Positions 10,247-18,703 are shown, counted from the first letter of the stretch. The stretch is 64,000 bases of DNA from Amycolatopsis methanolica 239 (GCF_000739085.1 NZ_CP009110.1:2666001-2730000), one strand, 5' to 3'. Made by a program: numbers and translations. Notes: generated by a model not told the origin, from the sequence alone.

Positions 10247-11733
10247 CGGCCTACACCGTGGTTGTCCCGACGACCGGCCGGGACAGCCTCCGGGCTCTGC
10301 TGTCCGCGCTCGGCCACGGTATCGGGCCGGGCCCGGCGGAGGTCATCGTCGTCGACGACCGGCCCGAACCCGGCGATCTACCGCTGCCCGACACGAACCT
10401 CAAGGTGCGCGTGCTGCGCTCCGGCGGCCGCGGCCCGGCCGCGGCGCGCAACGTGGGCTGGCGCGCCGCGGACACCGAGTGGATCGCGTTCCTCGACGAC
10501 GACGTCCGCCCCACCGCCGACTGGCCGTCGCGGCTGGTGACCGACCTGGAGTCGCTGGCCGCCGACGTGGCGGCCTCGCAGGGCCGGATCGTGGTGCCCG
10601 GCCCCACCAGCGGCCGCCGCCCCACCGACCTGGAACGGGACACCGCGGGCCTGGCCACCGCGGAGTGGATCACCGCGGACATGGCCTACCGGCGCGCGGT
10701 TCTCGCCGCCTCGGGCGGTTTCGACGAGCGGTTCCCGCGGGCCTTCCGCGAGGACGCCGACCTCGCGCTGCGTGTCCGGCAGGCCGGGTGGCGGCTGGAG
10801 CACGGCACCCGCCGGACGCTGCACCCCGCGCGGCACGGCGGTTTCTTCGCCAGTGTGCGGGCGCAGCGGGGCAACGCCGACAACGCGCTGATGCGCCGCA
10901 AGTTCGGTCCACAGTGGAGGGAACTGTCCGCGGCGGGGCCCGGCCGCCTCGGCCGCCACGCACTCACCACCCTCAGCGGCGGGGCCGCGCTCGCGTTCGC
11001 CGCCGCCCGCCGCGACACTCCGGCCGCCGTCGCCGGTATCGCCTGGCTGGGACTCACCGCGGAGTTCGCGCTGCGCCGCATCCTGCCCGGGCCGAAGACG
11101 GCGGACGAGCTGGCGAAGATGGCGGTCACGAGCGTGCTGATCCCGCCCGTCGCGCTGGGCCACCGGCTCGCCGGCGAGGTGCGCGTCCGCCGTCCGCGCC
11201 CGGTCGCCAAGGCGATCCTGTTCGACCGCGACGACACCCTCATCCACGACGAGCCCTACAACAACGACCCGGACAAGGTCCGCCCTGTGCCCGGCGCCGA
11301 GGACGTGCTGCGCCGCCTGCGAGCCGCCGGTGTCCCGGTGGGCGTGGTGAGCAACCAGTCCGGCGTGGCCCGCGGGCTGATCACCCCGGACGAGCTGGCC
11401 GCGGTGAACGCCCGAGTCGAGGAGCTGCTCGGGCCGTTCGGCACCTGGCAGGTGTGCGTGCACGCCGACGGCGACGGCTGCTGCTGCCGCAAGCCCAAGC
11501 CCGGCCTGGTGACGCGCGCCGCGCTGGCACTGGGGGTGCGGCCCGAGGACTGCGTGGTCATCGGGGACATCGGCGCCGACATCGAGGCCGCTCGCGCCGC
11601 GGGCGCGCGCGGTGTCCTCGTGCCGACCCCGCGCACACGGGCCGCGGAGATCGAAGCCGCGCGGCGGGACGCGCACGTGGCGGGTGACCTGGCCGACGCG
11701 GTCGGGCTGGCGATGGGGGACCGGAAGTGGTGA
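10243..11733 (+). CDS. Fusion: GT2 glycosyltransferase + HAD-IIIA phosphatase (GmhB-like)
   Basis: A 496-aa two-domain protein. Residues 1-~310 are a GT2 glycosyltransferase with the donor-binding FLDDDVRP (about 83-90) and the FREDADLALRVRQAGW catalytic segment. Residues ~320-496 are a HAD phosphatase with motif I FDRDDTL, motif II VVSNQSGVARG, a CxxxxxxxCCC zinc-type loop (VCVHADGDGCCCRKPKPG) and motif IV VIGDIGADIEAA. The latter pattern matches heptose-1,7-bisphosphatase/histidinol-phosphatase. The start ATG overlaps the upstream stop. The phosphatase would supply the GmhB step of heptose activation alongside GmhA-like and HldE-like genes downstream. Confidence 0.9.
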   Translation: MTAYTVVVPTTGRDSLRALLSALGHGIGPGPAEVIVVDDRPEPGDLPLPDTNLKVRVLRSGGRGPAAARNVGWRAADTEWIAFLDDDVRPTADWPSRLVTDLESLAADVAASQGRIVVPGPTSGRRPTDLERDTAGLATAEWITADMAYRRAVLAASGGFDERFPRAFREDADLALRVRQAGWRLEHGTRRTLHPARHGGFFASVRAQRGNADNALMRRKFGPQWRELSAAGPGRLGRHALTTLSGGAALAFAAARRDTPAAVAGIAWLGLTAEFALRRILPGPKTADELAKMAVTSVLIPPVALGHRLAGEVRVRRPRPVAKAILFDRDDTLIHDEPYNNDPDKVRPVPGAEDVLRRLRAAGVPVGVVSNQSGVARGLITPDELAAVNARVEELLGPFGTWQVCVHADGDGCCCRKPKPGLVTRAALALGVRPEDCVVIGDIGADIEAARAAGARGVLVPTPRTRAAEIEAARRDAHVAGDLADAVGLAMGDRKW

Positions 11734-12743
11734 GGTCACGGGTTCTCGTGGCGCGGCTGGACAACGCGGGCGACGTCCTGCTGTCCGGGCCGCTGGTGCG
11801 CGCGGTCGTGGCGGAGGCGGAGACGGTCACGTTCCTGGCCGGGCCGCACGGGCGCGCGGCCGCCGAACTGCTGCCCGGTGTCGACGAGGTGGTTGAGTGG
11901 TGCGCGCCGTGGATCGACCCGCAACCGCCCGCGGCGACCCCCGCCCACCTGGCCGCGTTGCGCGCCCACATCCGTGCCGCGCAACCGGACGCGGCGCTGA
12001 TCGTCACGTCGTTCCACCAGTCGCCGCTGCCGCTCGCGCTGGTCCTGCGCGAGTGCGGGGTGCCGTGGATCGGTGCGATCTGCGAGGACTACCCGGGGTC
12101 GCTGCTGGACCTGCGGCACCGCGTCGAGGGCGACCCGCCGGAGGCCGAACGCGCCCTGTCGCTGGCGCGGGCCGCCGGGTTCGAGCTGCCGCCCGGCGAC
12201 GACGGGCGGCTGGCCGTGCGCGAGCCCCTGCCGGACGTGTCCGGCCTGGTCGGCGAACCCGGTTACGTCGTGGTGCACCCGGCGGCGTCGGTGCCCGCCC
12301 GGCAGTACCCCGCCGAGCACAACGCGGAGGTCGTCCGGCTGCTCGCCGAATCCGGGTACCGGGTCGTCGTCACCGGCGGCCCGTCCGAACGCGACCTGAC
12401 CGCCCGGGTCGCCGGTGACCACGGCCTGGACCTGGCGGGGCAGACCGACCTGCACGGCCTCGCCGCCGTGCTCGCCGGGGCGCGCGTGACCGTCGCCCCG
12501 AACACCGGGCCCGCGCACCTCGCCGCGGCCGTCGGCACCCCCGTGGTGTCGCTGTTCGCGCCGGTGGTGCCTGCCGCGCGGTGGGCACCCTACGGGGTGC
12601 CGCTCGTCCTGCTCGGCGATCAGGACGCCCCCTGCCGTGACACCCGGGCCCGGACCTGTCCGGTGCCCGGCCACCCGTGCCTGGATCGGGTTCCGCCCGA
12701 GGACGTCCTGCGGGCCGTGGAGAAACTAGGAGGTGCAGCGTGA
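11727..12743 (+). CDS. GT9 heptosyltransferase-like glycosyltransferase
   Basis: A 338-aa GT-B enzyme of the GT9 (WaaC/WaaF) class, which moves heptose from an activated donor to an acceptor. The N-terminus RVLVARLDNAGDVLLSGPLV matches the family acceptor loop. The C-terminal motif NTGPAHLAAAVGTPVVSLF (about 255-273) binds the nucleotide sugar. It starts with GTG at 11727 (a second GTG at 11730 is also possible) and overlaps the upstream stop codon. A GT9 enzyme in a bacterium without LPS points to a heptose-containing wall or capsular glycan. Confidence 0.9.
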   Translation: MVRSRVLVARLDNAGDVLLSGPLVRAVVAEAETVTFLAGPHGRAAAELLPGVDEVVEWCAPWIDPQPPAATPAHLAALRAHIRAAQPDAALIVTSFHQSPLPLALVLRECGVPWIGAICEDYPGSLLDLRHRVEGDPPEAERALSLARAAGFELPPGDDGRLAVREPLPDVSGLVGEPGYVVVHPAASVPARQYPAEHNAEVVRLLAESGYRVVVTGGPSERDLTARVAGDHGLDLAGQTDLHGLAAVLAGARVTVAPNTGPAHLAAAVGTPVVSLFAPVVPAARWAPYGVPLVLLGDQDAPCRDTRARTCPVPGHPCLDRVPPEDVLRAVEKLGGAA

Positions 12744-13303
12744 TCGAGGAGCGGTTCGCGGCGTTGGCCGCCACCATGCGGGACCTGACCGCGCTGGCGC
12801 CGAGGATCGAGGCGTGGGGTCGTCACCTCGCCGAGGTGCTCGGGGCCGGCGGACGGCTGCTCGCCTGCGGCAACGGCGGCAGCGCAGCCGAGGCCCAGCA
12901 CCTGACCGGCGAGCTGGTCGGCCGGTTCGTCAACGACCGGCAGCCGCTGTCGGCGATCGCCCTGCACGCCGACACCTCGGCCGCCACGGCGATCGTCAAC
13001 GACTACGGCGACCAGGAGGTGTTCGCCCGGCAGGTGCGCGCGCACGGCCGTCCCGGCGACGTGCTGGTGGCGCTGTCCACCAGCGGCCGCAGCCAGAACG
13101 TGTGCGCCGCGGCCAAGACGGCGCACGAACTGGGCATCACGACGTGGGCGCTGACCGGCCCCGGCCCGAACGCGCTGACCTCGGTCAGCGACGACGCGGT
13201 CATGATCGACGCGCCGAGCACCGGCACCGTGCAGGAGGCGCACCTCGCGGTGATCCACGGCCTGTGCGCCGCACTGGACGAGGCGCTGGGAGTGCCCTCG
13301 TGA
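12740..13303 (+). CDS. gmhA: SIS-domain isomerase, GmhA-like (sedoheptulose-7-phosphate isomerase)
   Basis: A 187-aa SIS protein. GmhA signatures: LLACGNGGSAAEAQHLTGEL (about 38-57), the RQPLSAIALHADTS loop, LVALSTSGRSQNV, and a C-terminal EAHLAVIHGLC helix carrying the zinc/catalytic residues. GmhA converts sedoheptulose 7-phosphate to heptose 7-phosphate, the first step of ADP/GDP-heptose synthesis. GTG 12740 has TAGGAGGT five bases upstream and overlaps the previous stop. Its neighbours supply the later kinase, phosphatase and nucleotidyl steps. The symbol rests on motif and context. Confidence 0.9.
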   Translation: MIEERFAALAATMRDLTALAPRIEAWGRHLAEVLGAGGRLLACGNGGSAAEAQHLTGELVGRFVNDRQPLSAIALHADTSAATAIVNDYGDQEVFARQVRAHGRPGDVLVALSTSGRSQNVCAAAKTAHELGITTWALTGPGPNALTSVSDDAVMIDAPSTGTVQEAHLAVIHGLCAALDEALGVPS

Positions 13304-14661
13304 CCGGCCCGCTGGTGGTGGTCGGCGACACGCTGCTCGACATCGACGTGGACGGCAACGCCGACCGGCTGTGCCCGGAGGCGCCGGTGCCGGTCGTCGA
13401 CGTCGGCCGCGAATGGCACCGTCCCGGCGGGGCCGGGCTCGCCGCCCGCCTGGCCGCCCGGTCCGCGGCGGACGTCGTGCTAGTCACGGCGCTCGGCGCG
13501 GACGAGGGCGGGGCCCGGCTGGCCCGGCTGCTCGCCGGCGAGGTCGAGCTGTGCGCGCTGCCGCTGGAGGGCGAGACCGTCCGCAAGACCCGCATCCGCG
13601 CGGCCGGGCAGTCCGTCGTGCGGCTGGACCACGGTGACGGGCGCGCCGCGCACGAGCCGCTGGACGAGCGCACGGTGGCCGTGCTGCGCGGGGCGTCCGC
13701 GATCCTCGTCGCCGACTACGGGCGCGGCGTGGCGAGCCACCCGGGGATCCGGGAGCTGCTGGCCGCGACCGAGGCGCCGGTCGTGTGGGACCCGCACCCG
13801 CGGGGCGGCCCGCCGGTGCCCGGCGCCGCGCTGGTCACGCCCAACGACAGCGAAGCCGCCAAGTTCGCCGGCGTTTCCGGCACGCCCGACGAGCTGGCCG
13901 AGCGGCTGCGGTCCGAATGGGCGGCCGAGGCGATCGCGGTGACCGTCGGCTCCAAGGGCGCCGTCCTCGCCGGCGGCACCGGCACGCGGACCATCCCGGT
14001 GCCCAGCGCCGCGCGCGTCCCGGCGAGCGTCCGGCCCGACACCTGCGGCGCGGGCGACCGGTTCGCCAGCGCCGTCACCTCGGCCCTGTTCGAGGGCGCC
14101 GAGCTGCCTGACGCCGTGGCTTCCGCCGTCGAGTCGGCGGCCCGGTTCGTCGCCGCAGGCGCGGCCACCGCGCTGTCCGAGCCCGCCGAGCCGATCCGCC
14201 CGCCCGAGGGACTGACCGGCTTCGAACTGGCCGAGCGTGTCCGGCGTCGCGGCGGCCGGGTCGTCGCGACCGGCGGGTGCTTCGACATCCTGCACCCCGG
14301 TCACGTGACGCTGCTGCGGCGCGCCCGCGAGCTGGGCGACGCGCTGATCGTGTGCGTCAACTCCGACGAGTCGGTGCGCAGGCTGAAGGGACCGGGCCGC
14401 CCGGTCGTGACCGCTGCTGACCGGGTGCGCGTGCTCAGCGCGCTGGAGTCCGTCGACGCCGTCGTGGTGTTCGAGGAGTCCTCCCCGGTCGAGGTGCTGC
14501 GCACGCTGCGGCCCGACGTCTGGGTCAAGGGCGGCGACTACGAGGGCGCCGACCTTCCCGAGGCCGGGGTGATCCGCGAGAACGGCGGCAAGGTCGTGCT
14601 CGTGCCGACCGTCGAGGGCTACTCCACCACGCGGCTCATCGAGACCGTGTCCAACGGATAG
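13300..14661 (+). CDS. hldE: Bifunctional heptose kinase/nucleotidyltransferase (HldE-like)
   Basis: A 453-aa two-domain protein. The N-terminal PfkB-type sugar kinase (1-~295) has VTPNDSEAAKFAG and the anion hole/base motif DTCGAGDRFASA. The C-terminal cytidylyltransferase-like domain (~315-453) starts VVATGGCFDILHPGHVTLL, whose HPGH motif binds nucleotide, and ends VPTVEGYSTTRLIE. HldE phosphorylates heptose 7-phosphate at C1 and later adds the nucleotide. GTG 13300 overlaps the gmhA-like stop. The stop codon sits in the first copy of an exact 21-bp tandem duplication. ADP versus other nucleotide specificity cannot be told. Confidence 0.92.
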   Translation: MTGPLVVVGDTLLDIDVDGNADRLCPEAPVPVVDVGREWHRPGGAGLAARLAARSAADVVLVTALGADEGGARLARLLAGEVELCALPLEGETVRKTRIRAAGQSVVRLDHGDGRAAHEPLDERTVAVLRGASAILVADYGRGVASHPGIRELLAATEAPVVWDPHPRGGPPVPGAALVTPNDSEAAKFAGVSGTPDELAERLRSEWAAEAIAVTVGSKGAVLAGGTGTRTIPVPSAARVPASVRPDTCGAGDRFASAVTSALFEGAELPDAVASAVESAARFVAAGAATALSEPAEPIRPPEGLTGFELAERVRRRGGRVVATGGCFDILHPGHVTLLRRARELGDALIVCVNSDESVRRLKGPGRPVVTAADRVRVLSALESVDAVVVFEESSPVEVLRTLRPDVWVKGGDYEGADLPEAGVIRENGGKVVLVPTVEGYSTTRLIETVSNG

Positions 14662-14682
14662 GAGACCGTGTCCAACGGATAG
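14641..14682 (+). repeat. Exact 21-bp tandem duplication at the hldE stop codon
   Basis: The bases encoding the last six residues and stop of the HldE-like gene (14641-14661) are repeated perfectly at 14662-14682. The second copy follows the stop and is untranslated. It separates the gene from the next ribosome-binding site (AAGGGGAG). Confidence 0.95.
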
Positions 14683-14692
14683 AAGGGGAGAC

Positions 14693-15382
14693 ATGGCTGC
14701 ATCGCCAGGCAAGGTACTGATCACCGGGGGCGCGTCCGGGCTGGGCGCGGCGACCGTCAAGGCGGTCGCGGACGCCGGCGGGACCCCGCTGGTGCTCGAC
14801 CGCAAACCCCCGGTCGCCGGCGTGCCCTACATGCCGGTCGACCTCACCGACACCGCCGAGACCGAGCGGGCCGTCGCGGAGCTGGCCGAGCAGGCAGGCG
14901 GGCTGGACGCGGTGTTCACCGCCGCGGGCATCGACTTCCCCGGCAAGCTCACCGATGTGCCCACCGAGGACTGGGAGCGCGTCGTCAAGGTCAACCTGTT
15001 CGGCACCGCCGCCGTGGTGCGCGCCGCGCTGCCGTACCTGGAGCGCTCGCACGGCAAGGTCGTCACTGTGGCCTCCACCCTCGGCGTCAAGGCGGTCAGC
15101 GACGCCACCGCCTACTGCGCGTCGAAGTGGGGCGTCGTCGGTTTCACCCGCGCGCTGGCCGCGGAGACCGCGGGCCGCATCGGCGTCACCATGCTGGTGC
15201 CCGGCGGCATGCACACCGCGTTCTTCGACTCCCGCGACGAGCAGTACAAACCGCCCGCGGACGCCAAGCTGAACAACCCGGAGAACGTGGCGCAGACCGT
15301 GCTGTTCGCGCTGACCCAGCCGGCCGGCTGCGAGGTGCGCGAACTGGTCGTCGCGCACTCGGAGGAGGGCTCCTGGCCGTGA
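14693..15382 (+). CDS. SDR-family oxidoreductase
   Basis: A 229-aa classical short-chain dehydrogenase. Cofactor motif TGGASGLGAATVK at residues 10-22, NAG-equivalent AAGIDFPG, catalytic Ser in VASTLG and Y-x-x-x-K in TAYCASKWG (about 143-151). ATG 14693 with AAGGGGAG upstream. Located between the HldE-like gene and a GT9 gene, it may reduce or epimerise a sugar intermediate of the glycan pathway, but the sequence alone does not show the substrate. Confidence 0.88.
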   Translation: MAASPGKVLITGGASGLGAATVKAVADAGGTPLVLDRKPPVAGVPYMPVDLTDTAETERAVAELAEQAGGLDAVFTAAGIDFPGKLTDVPTEDWERVVKVNLFGTAAVVRAALPYLERSHGKVVTVASTLGVKAVSDATAYCASKWGVVGFTRALAAETAGRIGVTMLVPGGMHTAFFDSRDEQYKPPADAKLNNPENVAQTVLFALTQPAGCEVRELVVAHSEEGSWP

Positions 15383-16323
15383 CCGGCGACATCCTGGTGC
15401 TGCGGGCGCTCGGGATGGGCGACCTCCTGGTCGCCGTCCCGGCGTTGCGCGGCCTGCGGGCCGCGTTCCCGGACGCGCGGATCACCCTCGCCGCGCCCGC
15501 GGCGCTGGACGAGCTGGCCGCACTCACCGGCGCTGTCGACCGGGTGCTGCCCACGACCGGCCTCGGCGCGCTGCGCTGGACCGGCGCGCCGCCCGCCCTC
15601 GCGGTCAACCTGCACGGCAGCGGCCCGGAGAGCGTGACGGACCTGCTGGCCACGCGGCCGGAGCGGCTGCTGACCCACCGGCACCCGGACTTCCCGGACG
15701 CCGACGGCCCGGACTGGCGGGAGGACCAGCACGAGGCGCACCGCTGGTGCCGGCTGCTGGAGTTCGCCGGCATCCCGGCCGACCCGTGCGACCTCGGGCT
15801 GGCCCGGCCCGAGTTGCCGAGCCCGGCGGCGGACGCGGTCGTCGTGCACCCCGGCGCGGCGTTCGGGTCGCGGCGCTGGCCGCCCCGGCGCTTCACCGAG
15901 GTGGCGCGCGAGTTCTCCCGCGCTGGTCACCGCGTCGTGGTCACCGGTAGCGCCGCGGAACGGGACCTCGCGAGAGACCTCGCCTCAGCCGCCGGCCTCG
16001 GCGACGACGCGGTGCTGGCCAGGCGCACCGGTCTCACCGAGCTGGCCGCCCTCGTGGCCGGGGCGCGGCTGGTGATCAGCGGCGACACCGGCGTCGGCCA
16101 CCTGGCCACCGCCTACGGCACCCCGTCGGTGCTGCTGTTCGGCCCGACCCCGCCGTGGCGGTGGGGACCGCCGCCCGGCACCGAGGACCGGCACGTCGTG
16201 CTGTGGGCGGGGGAGGAGGGCGACCCGTTCGCCGGCACGCCAGCCGCCGGGCTGCTGCGGATCACCGTCGACGAGGTCGTCGCCGCGGGCCGGAAAGTGC
16301 TGCGGCCGGTGGCGGAGGTGTGA
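15379..16323 (+). CDS. Second GT9 heptosyltransferase-like glycosyltransferase
   Basis: A 314-aa GT9-type protein. The N-terminus DILVLRALGMGDLLVAVPAL has the acceptor-binding GMGD loop. The C-terminal ISGDTGVGHLATAYGTPSVLLF (about 234-255) is the heptosyltransferase donor motif, followed by PTPPWRWGPP. It starts at GTG 15379, overlapping the SDR stop. With the first GT9 gene it would add two successive heptose-like residues. Donor identity is inferred from the family and the pathway genes around it. Confidence 0.88.
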   Translation: MTGDILVLRALGMGDLLVAVPALRGLRAAFPDARITLAAPAALDELAALTGAVDRVLPTTGLGALRWTGAPPALAVNLHGSGPESVTDLLATRPERLLTHRHPDFPDADGPDWREDQHEAHRWCRLLEFAGIPADPCDLGLARPELPSPAADAVVVHPGAAFGSRRWPPRRFTEVAREFSRAGHRVVVTGSAAERDLARDLASAAGLGDDAVLARRTGLTELAALVAGARLVISGDTGVGHLATAYGTPSVLLFGPTPPWRWGPPPGTEDRHVVLWAGEEGDPFAGTPAAGLLRITVDEVVAAGRKVLRPVAEV

Positions 16324-16324
16324 C

Positions 16325-17581
16325 GTGGCGGCCGTCGGGGTCGCCGGGGCCGGCTACGTCGGCCTGACGACCGCAGCCTGCCTCGCCGAACTGGGCCACG
16401 AAGTGGTGTGCGCCGAGGTCGATCAGTCCAAAGTGGACGAGCTGTCCCGTGGCGAGGTTTCGCTGGGCGAACCGGACCTGGCCCCGCTGGTGCGGGACGG
16501 GCTGGCCGCCGGACGGCTGCGGTTCACCGCGGACCCCGGCGCGCTGGACGGCCGGGAGTTCGTGTTCGCCTGCGTGCCCACCCCGGCGGGCCCGGACGGC
16601 GCGGCCGACCTCGGTGCGGTCGAGGCCGTGCTCGCGGCGCTCCACCCGGGCCCGCGCACCGTGCTGGTGGTCAAGTCGACCGTGCCGGTGGGCACCTGCG
16701 CCCGCATCGCGGAGACCGCCGGGATCCCGGTGGTGAGCAACCCGGAGTTCCTGCGCGAAGGCCATGCCGTGCACGACTTCCGCCACCCCGACCGGATCGT
16801 GCTCGGCGGCGAGGAACCCGGGGTGGCGCGGGTCGCCGCGCTCTACGCGGACCTGGGCCCGCCGGTGGTGCGCACCGACCACGCCAGCGCCGAGCTGGGC
16901 AAGTACGCGAGCAACGCGTTCCTGGCCCTGAAGCTGTCGTACGTGAACCTGCTGGCCCGGCTGTGCGAGCGCACCGGCGCCGACATCGACGCCGTCACCC
17001 GCACGATGAGCCTGGACCAGCGGATCGGGCCGCACTTCCTGCGCCCCGGGCCCGGCTGGGGCGGGTCGTGCCTGCCCAAGGACACCAGGGCGCTGGTGGC
17101 GACGGGCGCCGCGGCCGGGGTGGACCTGACCGTCCTGCGGTCCGCGATCGAGGCGAACGACCGCCAGCACGACCACGTGGTCGCGCGGATCCGGGAGGCC
17201 GTGGGCGGGCGGCTGGACGGGGTGCGGATCGGCCTGTTCGGGCTGACCTTCAAGGCCGGCACCCACGACCTGCGGGACTCGCCGGCGCTGGCCGTGGCCG
17301 GCCGGCTCGCCGCGGCGGGCGCCGTGCTGACCGGCTACGACCCCGGCGTGACCGGCGACCAGGCCGGGCCCGTCCAGCGCGTGGACGACCCGGTCCTGGC
17401 CGCCAAGGGCGCGCGGGTGCTGGTCGTGCTGACCGAGTGGCCGGAATTCGGCGGGCTCGACTGGAGCCAGCTGGCTGCCGTCGCCGAGGGTGACGCCGTG
17501 GTGGACACCCGGGGCGTGCTCGATCCCGCGGCGCTGCGGGGGAGCGGGCTGCGCTGCCTGCGGCTCGGGCACGCGGCGTGA
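16325..17581 (+). CDS. UDP-glucose/nucleotide-sugar 6-dehydrogenase
   Basis: A 418-aa UDP-sugar dehydrogenase. NAD-binding GAGYVGLTTAACLAELGHEV (6-25), central KYASNAFLALKLSYVNLLAR and the catalytic cysteine in GWGGSCLPKDTRAL (about 237-250) are intact, as is the C-terminal FGLTFKAGTHDLRDSP UDP-binding segment. It oxidises UDP-glucose or a related sugar to the uronic acid, which the SDR at 7622-8560 could decarboxylate. GTG 16325 with GGAGGT six bases upstream. It is the last gene of the operon; the next gene is convergent. Confidence 0.93.
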   Translation: MAAVGVAGAGYVGLTTAACLAELGHEVVCAEVDQSKVDELSRGEVSLGEPDLAPLVRDGLAAGRLRFTADPGALDGREFVFACVPTPAGPDGAADLGAVEAVLAALHPGPRTVLVVKSTVPVGTCARIAETAGIPVVSNPEFLREGHAVHDFRHPDRIVLGGEEPGVARVAALYADLGPPVVRTDHASAELGKYASNAFLALKLSYVNLLARLCERTGADIDAVTRTMSLDQRIGPHFLRPGPGWGGSCLPKDTRALVATGAAAGVDLTVLRSAIEANDRQHDHVVARIREAVGGRLDGVRIGLFGLTFKAGTHDLRDSPALAVAGRLAAAGAVLTGYDPGVTGDQAGPVQRVDDPVLAAKGARVLVVLTEWPEFGGLDWSQLAAVAEGDAVVDTRGVLDPAALRGSGLRCLRLGHAA

Positions 17582-17584
17582 CGG

Positions 17585-17959
17585 TCAGTGGGCGACGGGC
17601 GCGCCCTGCGCGAGGTGGCGCGCGGCCACGGTGACGCTCGGGAAGAGCGGCAACTGCTCGTGCAGGCCGGTGACCTCCAGCGGGCGGATGACCACGCGGT
17701 GGCTGCCTGCCAGCGCCCAGCGCACGGAGCGGCCTGCGGCGGCCTCGTCGGCGTCGACCAGGGCCTGCAGGCCCGCCGAGCCGAGGAAGGTGACCGATTC
17801 GAGGTCGACGATGAACGTGCGGCCGTCGTCGGCGCAGCCGGTCAGGAAGGCGCGCAGCGCGGGCGCCGCGGCGAGGTCGAGTTCACCGGTGAGGCGGGCC
17901 AGCCGGATCCCGTCGGCGCGGTCGGTGAGGTCGATGCGGAGTTCGTGAGCTTCGTACAC
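17585..17959 (-). CDS. STAS-domain anti-sigma factor antagonist
   Basis: A 124-aa single STAS domain. Strand-helix order is typical, and the phosphorylation-site region reads FIVDLESVTFLGSAGLQALVDAD, with the usual serine in the GSAG turn (about residue 64). Start GTG 17959 is chosen because GGGGAGA lies just upstream and the extension to 18085 lacks domain sequence. Such proteins bind RsbW-like kinases and free a SigB/SigF-type factor. An RsbW-like gene lies 314 bp away on the same strand and a matching sigma factor is at 1072-1866. Confidence 0.88.
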   Translation of the reverse strand: MYEAHELRIDLTDRADGIRLARLTGELDLAAAPALRAFLTGCADDGRTFIVDLESVTFLGSAGLQALVDADEAAAGRSVRWALAGSHRVVIRPLEVTGLHEQLPLFPSVTVAARHLAQGAPVAH

Positions 17960-18228
17960 GGGAGTCTCCCCGGGTAGTGGTGAGCACAGCGGGGAAGCCC
18001 ACACACACGTCCAAGAATCCGAAGAGTCGAAATTCGAAAGCGCAAGGGCCAGGTGTGTCGTTCCCCGGCACGGCTGGTCACTCAACCGCTCCCCACCGAC
18101 CGTACGGACCAGCGCGCCGCGTTGGCAACCCGGGTCATCCGGTTAGCGATGTTCCGGGTGGGCATCCGGTGCTCGTCGGCACGACGGCGAGCCGCTCGCG
18201 GCCGCCGACCGGTCGTCGTGGTGGGTGC
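17960..18228. other. Intergenic stretch without a gene
   Basis: About 270 bp between the STAS gene and the terminator of the RsbW-like gene. It has a slightly A-rich part (18001-18045). No open frame with family features and no GTTT-N15-GGGTA promoter was found on the strand that would serve the STAS gene. Confidence 0.5.
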
Positions 18229-18267
18229 ACCGGCGGTGCGGGACAGCGATGGTCCCGCACCGCCGGT
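18229..18267 (-). terminator. Strong hairpin downstream of the RsbW-like gene
   Basis: A perfect 16-bp stem (18229-18244 with 18252-18267) and seven-base loop just past the stop codon at 18274 on the minus strand. There is no long T run, as is common in very GC-rich actinobacteria. Confidence 0.75.
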
Positions 18268-18273
18268 CCGCCG

Positions 18274-18639
18274 CTACCGCACGGTCGCCCACACCGTCTT
18301 GCCGCCGGCGGGCTCCCGGTCGCACCCCCACTGCTCGGAGGTCTGCGCGACCAGCAGCAGCCCCAGGCCCGGCGGGTAACCGCTTTCCCGGATGACCGCC
18401 TCGCGCGGGTCGTCGTCGGTGACCTTGACCGTCAGCTGGTCCCGGTGCAGCTCCAAGCCGAGCCGGGGTGTCGCGTGGGTGTGCCGCAGCGTGTTCTCCA
18501 CCAGCTCCGTGGCGATCACGACCGCGTCCGGCGCCAGCGCGGGAACCCGCCACTTCGCGCACACCTCGGTGGTGAACCGGCGGGCCCGCCGCGCCGCGTC
18601 CAGTGTCCTGGGCAGCCTCAGCTCGGTACTGCGGCGCAT
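18274..18639 (-). CDS. RsbW-like serine kinase/anti-sigma factor (HATPase_c)
   Basis: A 121-aa GHKL ATPase domain protein. The N box reads VVIATELVENTLRHT (about 40-54), the G1 region KVTDDDPREAV, and G2 GLGLLLVAQTSEQWG; the lid ends GGKTVWATV. Such proteins bind a sigma factor or phosphorylate a STAS antagonist. A perfect stress promoter (GTTT-N15-GGGTAT) lies about 33-57 bases upstream, so it is probably transcribed by the sigma factor it restrains or by a paralogue. Partner choice is inferred. Confidence 0.9.
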   Translation of the reverse strand: MRRSTELRLPRTLDAARRARRFTTEVCAKWRVPALAPDAVVIATELVENTLRHTHATPRLGLELHRDQLTVKVTDDDPREAVIRESGYPPGLGLLLVAQTSEQWGCDREPAGGKTVWATVR

Positions 18640-18671
18640 CGCGCTCCCAACCGTCGCGGACGGGACGGGAC

Positions 18672-18696
18672 ATACCCGGTGGCCGGGGCGCGAAAC
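18672..18696 (-). promoter_or_regulatory. SigB/SigF-type promoter for the RsbW-like gene
   Basis: On the minus strand GTTT (18696-18693), 15 bases, then GGGTAT (18677-18672). This matches the SigB/SigF-class consensus known from actinobacteria exactly and points at the start codon at 18639. Confidence 0.7.
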
Positions 18697-18703
18697 GCGC
18701 GCC

